This document shows positions 22,674 through 34,100 of a stretch of 64,000 bases of DNA, in pieces (position 1 is the stretch's first letter; every line of letters begins with the position of its first letter). The stretch comes from Auriscalpium vulgare (lineage: Eukaryota > Basidiomycota > Agaricomycetes > Russulales > Auriscalpiaceae), in the NCBI GenBank assembly GCA_019915015.1, contig JAHBBC010000016.1, positions 496,001 through 560,000 on the forward strand, read 5' to 3'. A program made the translations under genes and the position numbers. Below the pieces are notes generated by a model that worked only from the letters and a program-made list of their open reading frames with translations, made no database searches and was not told the DNA's origin.

Positions 22674-25260
22674 GCCCAGCATCTGTGCTCCTGCCACCGC
22701 GTGGCGGAGCATGAGGCGTAGCGATCTTGACTACCGGAGCACGGCCTTCCACTAAACCTGGTAAGGTGCCTTCGTCGCAGACCAAGCGGACTTCACGTCG
22801 CCCTGGCTTCCTTGACATGCTTGTCCGCGGGTGCAAGTTTTAGCCTTGCGTGCACTAGCCGGTGTCGACGTCGGTGCTCGGTCGTCTCCGTGGTGGCTCC
22901 AGAAGATATAGGTGGTACGCGAGGGTAGGCGAGGGTACGCGCCGCCGGCAATTGACAACGTCTCTTGGTCAGGGTCGACTGACTTTTGCCACATATATTG
23001 CTATTGAGCTAGACTGTAAAGTTGATGTGTATAGCTTGCTTTAAAAAGTATGTGGTATCAGCTTCAGGGGTACCCCCGAGAACGAGTCAGGTTGGCGAGG
23101 GTTGGCGACCAATATTGATGTCTGCGGCTGAATGTTCAATATTCAATCGGCGCGAACAGAATGCGCGTGAGCATTTCGCCCCCGCGACATCAGGCGTAAT
23201 TGTCTCCTCGCCGCCCTGAGTGCCTCGCCTTGCCTCGCGCGCACATACGCCCAGTGGAGATACTTACACTATGGCAGTATGTAGGGCCGCTGCTTTCCCC
23301 ATGCGAAAGGAGGACTCAGTCCACTTGTTCCACACCCTTTTTAGTTCCAGTCAACGGTTGCTCCAATTCCAGGCATCGGGGAGACGCGATCTGCCCGAGG
23401 CTCGCAAGATGACAAGCTTCAAGAAACCGACGCGCATCGGGGTTCTTCAAGTTGCTCTGCACGCGTTGACAATATCTCCGACCCTGGCGATCAGGAGCCG
23501 TCTAATGACGCAGGCTGGCGGCAGGACTGTTCGATCTCCTTGGGGTACGGCAAATTCAACTAACATGCACGCAGTGCGTGCTCCATCTATCCTGCCCCGC
23601 ACATCACATCCAGTATAAATCCCCGCGGCCCCGCCACGCTCCCGTCCGCGGATTGTTAGCCACGATCGTTGCGCGGGGCCGGCTATCTATAGCAGTCAGG
23701 AGCGATTGAATTTCGATTTACCCAGCGCACATCTAGATAGGATCAGCGAACCAGCACGGGGGCGGGCCCCGCAAGTGATCGAGGTCAAGCGCCGCGTCGT
23801 GCTTGTCTCGGGCCTGGACTGGCTTGGAGGTATAAGGATCGCGCATTACATCCTTGCAGTACTTAGTTCATGTCCTTATTGATTTTGTCTTTGAATAGTC
23901 TTAGATGCGCGGCGGTCAGCGCGGCGTTCAAGCGCGCCCGGCACAACTGTGACCCACAGCGCGCGCCGGCAGCACCCGATACAATGTGAATAATTGAGTG
24001 TCGCGGGCCCTGACGCACATCCCTGCCCGGACGACGTAACCTTCGGGACAAGTTGAATGTATGTACGGGCCCACAATCGCCACGCACTGCCTTGTAACTG
24101 AGACTGCACCCGTGCCATCACGTCAAGCGCATGTGCATGCGTACAGAATGTGCGCCGGGACGTGATTCGCGCTTCGGCAGAGGTGGGTGCATGATGTAGT
24201 CTTGAGTGTTAGCACTGAATGGATGGTTCACGAAGTGGAGCGCGCGCGCACGTAATGGACTCTATAGAGGAAATCGGGGGGTACCACTTGAATCAATGGC
24301 TGCGCGCAAGCCGACGGGATGGTTTCTATGCAATGTGCTCAGCTTACTCTTGAACAGCGCGCCTGGCGAGGATGTTTCAGACAAACCTGGGACCAAGGTC
24401 GGTCAAGTGCGACACTGCTTGGTTGCGTCCGACGGATCCTGATCGAGATTAGTGTGCGTTTGATTCAAAAGTTTGAATCAAGTTTGAAAGCCGGGCCGAC
24501 GATCGCACGTTGCGCGCTGGTGCGCGACGCCGCTGGCCGCCTCACGCCCACCGCGGCTGCCCGTGATGTAGATGCGGCCAACGTTCAGGCTCAGGGCCTG
24601 CTATGACACGCCCACAAGTCCGACTCTTGAGCGACAGCGTTGGCCTGCCCACTGTTGGCCGGTGGGCCTGATCGTAGTGCGGCCCGTCTGTGGGCCGTGG
24701 TGCGCGATCGTGATGACGATGTGACGTCTTCCCGTGCCGGCCGCGGTTCGGTTCGGTTTGGATTCCGGGAATGTGTGCAAGACTGGGGAAGCTGGGGTGG
24801 GGGCAGTATGCAGAGGGTGGGTGGATGGATATCGCACAGGCTACGTGAGGACCGTGCTGCGCGAGGTGGGCCTGTGAAGCGGCGGGCTTCGCCAGTGCGC
24901 CGTTGTGCCGGATGAGACCGGTAGCTGTCGGGAAAGATCTGGGAGCCGCATCGGGCGAGATTACCTGATCACCGATTGGCCAGATTTCCATGGATCTCGC
25001 CGCGCGTGGCGACAAAAACGCCGATCGGGCAAGGCAGGTTGACCTCCTTCCCCGTCCGCCATGGATCCTCGCCCGTCTCTCTGCATCCCCAGCCCCGCAC
25101 GCACCAGACGCACCCGCCACCCGCCGCACCAGACGCCCCGGCCAGCCGCCTCCGCAGATTTGCACCCGCCATCTCACCGCGCTTGCCCAAATCACGATTC
25201 AAACTCCGCTCTGCGGCGCCAAGATCCCGAATGGCTACTCCCGCTTTCAAAACGTAGCCC

Positions 25261-25573
25261 TTGTCTCTCTCCGTCCTCCCTTCTCTCCCGCCCTCCTGCC
25301 CAGCGCCTCCATCGCACCGTCCCACACCCTTTCCTCGTTCCCACTTATTCCCCCAGGCCCTCTAATATTCCCGGCCTCTTTATTCCCGGCCTCTTTGTTC
25401 GCTCCGCTGCGTCTAGTCAGCATTCCTCGTACGCCGTCTGCCCCCGCAGCGTCCTTCCGCTCTTGATGTCTCGCACCTCTCTCAGATAGTCTCCCCAAGA
25501 TCTTTTTTCTCCATCAGCACCTCTTGTCTCTAGGCTTTCTTCGCACCGCTATCTCGCCAGATCTTGCCCCGTC
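25261..25573 (+). promoter_or_regulatory. Pyrimidine-rich 5' region of the GATA-factor gene
   Basis: The stretch just before the ATG at 25574 is dominated by C and T on the plus strand, as is common around transcription starts of highly regulated fungal genes. It includes a direct repeat of the 15-base unit attcccggcctcttt (25367-25381 and 25382-25396). No TATA box is evident. Confidence 0.45.
25367..25396 (+). repeat. Perfect 15-base tandem duplication
   Basis: Two adjacent identical copies of attcccggcctcttt, about 180 bases upstream of the GATA-factor ATG. Confidence 0.85.
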
Positions 25574-26404
25574 ATGGCTTCCGCTCACCATTCCACCCAG
25601 CCCCACCCCTACTCCATGCCCATCCAGAGTGAATTTCGTCTCCCGTCCCTCAAGGACCTCAACTTTCAGTACCGCCCGCCGCCCGCTCAGGAGCCTCCAC
25701 AGCCCTCGGGCCCCAACGCGCCCGAACACTCTGGCCCAACCTCCAACCACCTCCCGCCGAGGCATGAATGGACGCGTTCGCACCAACCCCAGTCCGCCCC
25801 GTCCCATATGTTGCCCCCTCAGCAGCACATCCCGTCTGCGGTGAGCAGTCAGGACCACCCGTCGCGTCACGAGTCGTCGTACGCACCCTCGGGCATGCCG
25901 CACATGTCGCAGGCCGTAGGCGCCGGTCCGTCCCCTCGCGACGTCGACCCGGCGCAGAAACGTCCTCGCCCCCCTGTGAACACCGTCGGCGTCTCACCTA
26001 GATCCTCCCACGTAGGTGTTCCTTTCACTACGTCCGATAGGCTTCACCGCCACGTTCCCTGCCGCATCATTGCAATGCGCTTTCCATGCGGTCCTCCCAC
26101 GCACGTCATACTAACGATAGATCCCACAGAGTGGCTACGCACAACATCCCCCGCAGTACTCGTCGCACGCCCCGCCTCAGTCGCCTTATGGTATGCAGTC
26201 CGCGCCACCTCCGCCAGCGGCGCAGGAGCAGCCCTCGCATCATCAGGGGTCGTTTCAACAGCCACCGCCGCCGAGCTATCAACAGAGCTACCCGGCTTAC
26301 ATCACGCAGCGCCCACCACCCCCATCGAGCCACCCCCACCAACAGCCCCACGGAAATACGTATACGGCGCCCCCGCCACACCATTCACAGTCGGATCACT
26401 GGCA

Positions 26405-26437
<33 letters not shown>

Positions 26438-26482
26438 GCAGCAACAGCAGCAGCAACATCAACATCAACAGCAGCAACAGCA

Positions 26483-26575
<93 letters not shown>

Positions 26576-28177
26576 GCAACAGCAGCAGCCGCCGCAACCA
26601 CAGCAGCACGCCGTGCAGCCGCCGCCTCAGCCGACGCTACCACCGGTAACTGCATATGCAAAACCTGCTCCGTTGGTTCCGACGGTGACGGCGGTAGAGA
26701 CGCGTGGGGTTAGCGCGCCTCGGCCTGACATGGAGAAGGTCAATCAGCGACAGGGCACGATGGCCGAGGTACGGTCTGCTGTCGTGTGCCCTCGGATCTC
26801 CTGATTAACGTTATCGGCAGATTCTAAAACACTGCAATGCGCTATATCATTTTGCGACTCACTACGGTAGGCGTGACGGCTGTGACGGAAGGAATGGTGG
26901 TTGATAATATCGGCACAGCGACAATCAAGGCGACCCGGCCAGACGCGCAGCCCACGCCGGCTGAGCTGACGGAGATGGGGAAGCACGCGAGCACGGTGGT
27001 GCGGCTGCTGGAGGACCTGCGGCGGCTGTCGCTGTCTGAGCAGGAGCTGAAGGACGTGTACTCGCCGCACGAGGAGACTCGACCGCCGAAGAGGCCGTGG
27101 GAGGACATGACACCTGATGCGCCGGCCGATCCGGGGGTGTCTGGCGGCGAGGTGCGCATTCCCACCGCATCGGATAACGGGTGGATCACTGACGAATCGC
27201 CGATATGGCGTGTCCGGACGATAGGCGCAGTCGACTGCAGAAGCGGACATGGCGCTCATCCGCACCAAGCGCGCGACCACTTCCGGGCAAAACGGAGGGC
27301 CTGGTCAGCCGAAGAGCAAGTACCGCAAGCGCAGTGTCAGTCGAGTGATTGTCCTAGTCGCTTGTCACACGCCCGCGTTCTGACGCCCCGTTCTAGCGCG
27401 CAACCCCTCCAGGCAAATGCCACTCGTGCAACATCCGCGAGACGCCCGAATGGCGCCGCGGTCCGGACGGTGCCCGGACGTTATGCAACGCCTGCGGGCT
27501 TCGTCAGTTTTTCCCTTCATTTTTCCGTGGCAACTCGCTCATTTCATCTGCTAGACTACGCGAAGCTGATGCGCAAGCGAGACAAGGCTGGTAATAACGC
27601 CGACGGGTCCAAACCGCCCGCGATCGACCTCGAGATGCTCCGCGCGTCGACGCGCATGCAGGAGGCCAGCAACGCCAGCGCGTCGTCTCTCTCCGGTGGG
27701 CCCAACGACCCGCCACACAGCGCGACTAGCGCGAGCGAGTCGACGCACACGCTGAGCCTGCCGCCAGCCGAGCCGCAGCCGAGCCCTGCGCTGACCAAGA
27801 CGAGCACGCTCTCGTCGCCGATGTCGCCCGCAGGGCCCCAGTACGGGATGGTCCCCGTGTCGAGCGGCAGCGCACCGCACCACCACGCGCAGATGATGCC
27901 GCCACCTGGCGGCGAGGGGGCGCGCCGCCGCCGCCGCCACCGTGGGCTGGCAGGGGTGGGTACGCGCCGCCAGAGCACCAGTCGTTCCTGCGGTCCCACC
28001 CGTCTGCGCATGCGCGCGCGTCTTCCCAGTGAGTTCCCCAGCTGGCGGGTGTGTGCGGGCACGGTACTGATCGTCCGCGTAGGTACCACTCGTGAGATAT
28101 CAATGCGGGTGACGTTTCTGTCCGTTCGCGGTCTGAAGAGTACTTGGACGTTGTTTCCTGTAGTTGTGTACGCATAA
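25574..28177 (+). CDS. nsdD: GATA zinc-finger transcription factor, NsdD type
   Basis: Exons: 25574-26011, 26130-26768, 26821-26866, 26919-27151, 27231-27335, 27397-27502 and 27555 onward. A Pro/Gln-rich N-terminus contains a 62-codon tract (60 Gln, 2 His). Then comes a helical block ([18 protein letters not shown] ... [15 protein letters not shown]) and one zinc finger CHSC-x18-CNAC with [15 protein letters not shown] in the loop, continuing CGLHYAKLMRK. The 18-residue loop and this wording are typical of the NsdD/SUB-1 family, which controls sexual development and fruiting in fungi. The tail is Ser/Pro-rich. Downstream of about 27915 the reading frame is doubtful: the literal frame runs to 28177, but the +2 frame gives the more protein-like [16 protein letters not shown] and stops near 28032. 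No PAS domain, so it is not WC-2. Confidence 0.88.
26403..26588 (+). repeat. CAG/CAA microsatellite encoding polyglutamine
   Basis: 62 codons: 18 Gln, then His-Gln-His, then 41 uninterrupted Gln, encoded mostly by CAG with scattered CAA. It lies in frame in the GATA factor, N-terminal to the zinc finger. Confidence 0.97.
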
Positions 28178-28536
28178 TAAACATACGCCTGCGCTGTACG
28201 TGGGAGCGCCGACACGGCGGCAGGCGGGACGAGATGAGATGCGATGAGATGAGATTGAGGTGTGATGCGTGCTCAGATCGATGCGGTACGCGCGGCAATT
28301 CGGATCGGGATGGCGGCAATATGGCTAGATCGCCACGATTTAGGGACAGGCACAGGCACTGCGTTCGGTCCCGCTCCACGAGGTCAGCGCCCGAGTCGCA
28401 CTACCGAGCACTACCGTCGCTTGCCTAGCTGAGACCGCCGTATGATATGTACTTAGACACGCTGTCTCACACAAAGTCTAAGACTCGGGTTTGCAAACCA
28501 AAACATCTACTCAACCGCAGCAGGTCTCGCGGACGC
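28178..28536. other. Convergent intergenic region
   Basis: 3' flanks of the GATA-factor and TauD genes. An imperfect gatgaga-type repeat is at 28229-28255. No gene seen. Confidence 0.45.
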
Positions 28537-30179
28537 TCAGTCATTGTACCCCCGCGGGCGCGCATCCGCGCCCTTCTTCACCTCCGGCACGTCCACACCC
28601 TGCTGGCGCCACACCTCGCGCTGCCGGTCGCGCGCTGGCTTCCCCGCCTGCGCCTCGTAGTCTGCGACGGACGTCGGCCGCTCGCCGTGCGGCGTCGCGC
28701 GGAGCGCGTGGCGCGTGGCAGGCCAGAAGTCGAACGTCGCGGTGTGCGTGACGACCTATCGAGGCGGGCGGGCGGGCAGCAGCGGGGACGTACCGGGCAG
28801 GGGTGGCCGGACGACGCGGCGGGTAGCGGGTATGGATAGGAGGGGGCGGCGGGTAGAGCGAATAAGTTAGCGCGCGGCATCATCTTGCACGACCGGTAGT
28901 GCACTGCAGCACGTACCCTGTTATCCCATAGCGCGATCGAGCTGGGCTCCCACCGGAAGCGCACGTGGAAGTCGTGGTTTTCGCTGATCTGGTGGAAGAG
29001 GAACGCCAGGACCGCGTCTGATTCTGCCTTGGGCACGCCGGCGATGCGGCGCGTGAACCCTGTACGGACGCGTCAACATACAAAGTTGCAATGAGCTCGC
29101 GCAGGCCCGAGGGTGGTCGATCCTCCTGCGCGAGGAGCACAGGGACAGCTCACCGGGGTTAACGTAGACGCTTTTCCAGCCCGTCGCGGGATGCACGCGC
29201 ACCACGGGGTGCACGCTCTCGACGGGCTCGCGACGCACGGGCAGCCCCGCTGCGCGCGCGCCGTCGGCCTGGGCGACCGCGCTGTGGACAGCGGAAAGGC
29301 CCTCGAGGTACTGCTGGAAGCCCGGGCTGAGCGACGAGTATAGCGCGTACCCCGAGCTCCACAGCGTGTCGCCGCCCGTTTCGGGCCCGGTGATCACCTT
29401 GAGCGACGTCGTACTGGGCGGCTGCAGCTCGTAGGACACGTCGGAGTGCCAGAGCTCAAGTGCGGAGAAGGAGGACGGGTCGGGGCGGCGAGAGCTGTCG
29501 TTGTAGACAACTGCAGGGGGTGGATGGGTAGATGAGAGGAGGACGAAGGGAATATGCGTACCGTGCACTTCTTCGAGCCCGGGCTCCTTGGGCACAGGGG
29601 TGGTGGCGTGCTTGTGCAGGGGCCCCCAGTGCCGCGCGAGCGCGAGCTGCTCGTGGATATTGATCTCTTGGTCACGGAAGACTATTTGACGTCGGTAACT
29701 TCTCCACGCCGAGACACGACCACGTACAGACTACCCCGCGTTCCGCAACTAGCAGCGCCCTGCACCACGAGGCTTCGATTGAGATGACGCCGACGCATGT
29801 GTCGCACTCACAGTTCATCCTTCTGCGCATCCGAGAGCTGGCGCAGGTCGATCCCGTGGATCTCGGTCCCGATCGCAGGCGTCAGGGTGATCACCTTCGA
29901 CGCCGCGGACAGCAGCGCCTTCTTGGCGGGGTCGGCATGCAGCGCACGCTCGGCGACCGCGATCTCCTTCAGCGGTTCCCAAGCAACGTCCGGGAACGTC
30001 GGCTGGAGTGGGAGCACTAGTGAGCTGCTGGTGGGCGGGCGCTATCGCTGTGGCTGACGCACCTTGTACTGTGCGAACTTGTATGAGTCGTTCCCATCGT
30101 CTGCAATCGACGGCGAGTAGAACGGGTTGAAAACCTTGTCCTGCGCGGGCTCGCGTTCTAGCGTTGCCACTGGGGCCAT
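28537..30179 (-). CDS. TauD/TfdA-type 2-oxoglutarate dioxygenase
   Basis: Minus-strand gene of about six exons starting MAPVATLEREPAQDKVFNPF and ending GYND. The spliced protein, about 380-390 residues, follows the fungal TauD pattern: YKPTFPDVAWEPL, LTPAIGTEIHGIDLRQLSDA, LELWHSDVSYE (the HxD iron ligands), KVITGPETGGDTLWSSGYAL, YVNPGFTRRIAGVP and VVTHTATFDF (the distal iron-binding His), with a 2-oxoglutarate-binding arginine probably in the following ATRHALRATP. Members oxidise taurine or other sulfonates, releasing sulfite as a sulfur source, or act on related substrates; the exact substrate is not evident. The intron joining DNR to VVTHT (about 28753-28913) was checked. It is divergent from XRN1, with about 930 bases between starts. 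Confidence 0.88.
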
Positions 30180-31107
30180 TTTGTTCAACACAGAAATGAA
30201 TGGGGTCCGCTAAGGCGGAGGTTCCTCGAGCGAAGTCTTATAACGCATTCATCGTGGAGAGTCACTTGGCCAAGTGCTTGCGTGCGGAGAAGGCAAGATG
30301 GCGACAGCGAGGTCACGTGGGTGGGGAGTCGTGGGTGCGGTTGGTGCGATTGTGGTGTGTTGTGCGCGATGTTGTGGGAAGATGTCGAGATACATGTGAA
30401 TGTGCGAGAGAATTAGGTTGATATGGCGTGGGCTGACGAGAGAATAGCTCAGACAAGATGTGGATCGCTTCGAAAGACACTGGACAGGATGCGGGTGCCA
30501 GACCGGACGGGGCCTGGAGGGTACATTGACGACAGGAAGAAGGGTTTGCCATGCAGCCGCGGCGCGTCCAAGACACGCGCATGAGAGACGCGCTTGAGAG
30601 TACAGAAGCTGTAGACAGGTCCCTTGGAAAGTGTGGAAGGCCAGACTTAATAGTTGCACTCTCGAGCGTTACGCAAGAGTTGAAACGTCCCAGACTCCCA
30701 GAAAAGTAGCCAGGGTCGCAAAGTGACAGTATTCACTTCGGGATGCTTCAGTTGAACGGATGCGCGGCCTGGGAATAAGATGGGGTTATAAACGTTCTCT
30801 GCCGGGCAACATACACCAGAACAGCTGGTAGGAGTTTGCTTGGACCTCTGAGCTGAACAATGCACGCTGAAGGGTGTCCTTTCTAGAATTCTGTCCAAGG
30901 TTAATGAAGGTTGAGGAAAAGGTGGCACCCCGGCGTCACGGTGGCTAATACACTGGCCGGCCCGCATAAATACGCGAATCCGGAAGTGGCCCCGGCGACG
31001 CCACCGCATGCACGACGGACACGGACGCGCGCCGCAGTGCGCACGTCGTCCCACCTTGTTCCTTGCCTCAGTGCTCACACGACCCTCGAGGTCGCTTCAA
31101 CACAATC
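30180..31107. other. Divergent intergenic region
   Basis: Between the starts of the TauD-type gene and XRN1; should hold both promoters. Minus-strand open frames of up to 143 codons show no domain. Confidence 0.45.
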
Positions 31108-34100
31108 ATGGGTGCGTATCATGCTAGTCAAGCTTACCGAAGCTCATCGTTTGTGCAGGTATCCCCAAGGTAGGTCTGCGTGCGGTGACTGCAAGGAAGC
31201 GGCGCTGATGTTCGGAGCGCCCAGTTCTTCAGATACATATCGTGAGTGTATGCTTTTGCTCCACGAGACAGCTCACTGATCAGTGTGCGCGTTGGAACTA
31301 GGGAACGATACGCGTTGACATCGCAGATTATCGAGGAGAACAAGATTCCCGAGTTCGGTGAGTCCTTTCTACCCTGGCCCCCGCTCCCAAGGCCAACACC
31401 ATACACCATGAAGATAATCTGTACCTGGACTTCAACGGAATCATCCACAACTGTGAGTCAACATTTGAAGCATGGGCGGAGAGTGCGCATAACACTCCCT
31501 TGCCTTGCAGGCTCCCATCCCAACGACAATGACGCGCATTTCCGATTATCCGAAGAGCAAATCTTCACGGCCATCTTCGCATACGTTGACCATCTCTTCG
31601 GCAAAATCAAGCCAAAGAAACTGTTCTTCATGGCCGTCGACGGTGTCGCGCCCCGCGCGAAGATGAACCAGCAGCGGAGTCGGCGCTTCCGTACAGCGAA
31701 GGAAGTGCGTGAGGTCCGCGAGAAGGCGGAGAGCAGAGGAGAGAAGTTGCCGGAGGAGAAGGCGTTTGACAGCAACTGCATCACACCAGGCGAGTCCTTA
31801 CAATTGATATGCATGCTGGAAACTGTCATATTAATACGGCCGGAAATTTCAGGCACGCAGTTCATGGCGCGGCTCTCGGAGCAATTGCGATACTTTGTGA
31901 ACAAGAAGATCAGCGAGGACGCGAATTGGCGGGAGGTGCAGGTTGTGCTGTCGGGGCATGATGTGCCCGGCGAGGGCGAGCACAAGATAATGGAGTACAT
32001 CCGCCTGTCGAAGGCGCAGCCGGAGTACGACCCCAACGTGCGGCATTGCATGTATGGGCTCGACGCCGACCTCATCATGTTGGGACTGTTGAGCCATGAC
32101 CCCCATTTCTGCTTGCTGCGGGAGGAGGTGAAGTTTGGGCCGGCGTCGAAGAAGAAGAGCAGCGGAGGGTGCGTTACTCTTCTTATAACGGCTTAGGCGG
32201 AACTGAGTCTGGCTCAAGGCTGGAGACTATCACCTTCTACTTGCTGCATTTATCACTGATGCGGGAGTACCTGGACCTGGAATTCCGGGAAGTGGCGCGT
32301 TTGCTGCCGTTCGACTACAACCTGGAGCGCGTCATAGACGACTTCATCGTGCTTGCCGTTTTCGTTGGTAACGATTTCTTGCCTCATCTTCCGGACCTGC
32401 ATATCCACGAGAATGGGCTGGAGCGGTTATTTGATGTTTACATGAAGGTCCTGCCGTCGCTTGGTACGTTCCCCGCCAATCTCCGTTATGTACACTGCCA
32501 ATGCTCTACTCTGCAGGAGGATACCTGAATGATAGTGGCGTCATTGACACGAAGAGGCTGCAGGTTATCTTGAATGAGATGGCGGACTGGGAGCGGGAGG
32601 TGTTTGAGAAGGAGTACGCAGACTTGAACTGGTACAAAGGGAAGCAGGCAAAGCACGTCAAGGAGATGGAAAAGGCGCAGAAGAAGGCTGCTCTTGGTGC
32701 GTTTCCTTTCCCACTGTGGCCGTTTACGAGCTCACCGGCACCTTCAGTGTTGACCCCATCACAGCGGATGATCTTTGACCAGGTCAAATCTTTCGTCTTG
32801 CAATATCGCGGCAACCACTCGCCCGCGGCCCTCCGTGCGGCGCGCCTTGACTTGCCGAACACATTCTCCGCGCGCGAGCGCAAATTCATCACGGACATCG
32901 CGGCGGATTTGCACCTTGAGCTAATGTGGGACGAATACGACGAGGACGATCAGAACCTGGTGACGTTCCGCTTCCCAGGTGCGCTCGAGGAGCCGTTGCC
33001 TGAACCGGGTGACGATGATGAGTGGGAGGACGAGGACGAAGAGGGCCGGGATGCGGTAGACCGTGTGCTGAAGAAGTATGAGAAGGCGAAGGTGATGAAG
33101 GACGCGGAGGACGCGGATTTTGACGCGCGGTATGAGCGATCTATCAAGGAGAAGATGGACGAGTGGAAGAGAGGTTACTACCAGGTATGGTTGACACCAC
33201 TCAGTTGGGGCCGACTCTGACTGGCCTTGGTGTAGGGGAAGCTAGAGTTTAGCTACGATGACCCAGAGCCGATGTCCAAGCTTGTCTATCGATGGGTGGA
33301 AGGGCTGCAGTGGGTAATGTTCTACTACTACAGCGGCGTTGCTTCCTGGAGTTGGTTTTACGACTACCACTATGCGCCTCGAATTTCTGGTGCGCATATA
33401 CCCTGTCTCACACGGCAGAACCACTCACGCTTGCTTCGTACAAAAGACTTGAAAGGGGTCGACAAGATGTCTTTTACCTTCGACCTGGGGAAGCCGTTCC
33501 GGCCATTCGAGCAGCTCATGGGCGTCATGCCCGCAGCAAGCAAAGACCTCCTACCGAGCGCGTACCAGGACCTTATGTATGACCCAAATTCGCCCCTCCT
33601 CGACTTCTACCCTGCCGAGTTCGAGCAGGACTTGAACGGCAAGAAGCAGGATTGGGAGGCGGTGGTGAAGATTCCGTTCATCGAAGAGGAGAGGCTGCTC
33701 CGCGCGATGAAATGTAAGTTCCTGCGTCTTGCTGCCCATTCCATGCCTTGACACAATGCTTCAGCACGAGAACACCGACTAACGGCAGAAGAAGTCAAGC
33801 GTAACTCTTATGGGACTAGTTATACATTCCGCTATAATCCCGGCGAGCCGACTACGTACCCATCTTCTCTCCCAGGCTTCTTCCCCCCTCTCTACCGATG
33901 CACATGCATCACGGAACCCTTCCATCTGCCCACGCTCGATGGCTTGCACCTTGTCCAGGGTCTTTGCGATGGCGTCTTCCTTGGCACGGCAGCACTCGCC
34001 GGCTTCCCTACGCTCAAGACTCTCCCGCATACTGCTTCGCTAGGTCCCCATGGCGTCAACGTTCACGGCTCGGAGAGCCGCAACAAGTCGATGATTATCC

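Larger units (their letters stand above)
15783..25573. other. Gene-poor region of about 9.8 kb
   Basis: No spliced or unspliced gene with a recognisable domain was found on either strand. Open frames exist because the DNA is GC-rich; the longest is 310 codons from a GTG at 16742. They show no domains, do not extend each other through introns and have near-random composition. No terminal repeats or transposase/reverse-transcriptase motifs were noticed. The next gene downstream encodes an NsdD-type GATA factor, so this may be its extended upstream control region, or may hold non-coding RNAs or decayed elements. Confidence 0.55.

Noticed and set aside
26302..26661. Poly-Ala, poly-Leu and poly-Ser open frames over the microsatellite
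   Set aside because: They are other-frame readings of the CAG/CAA tract. Only the Gln frame continues into conserved domains.
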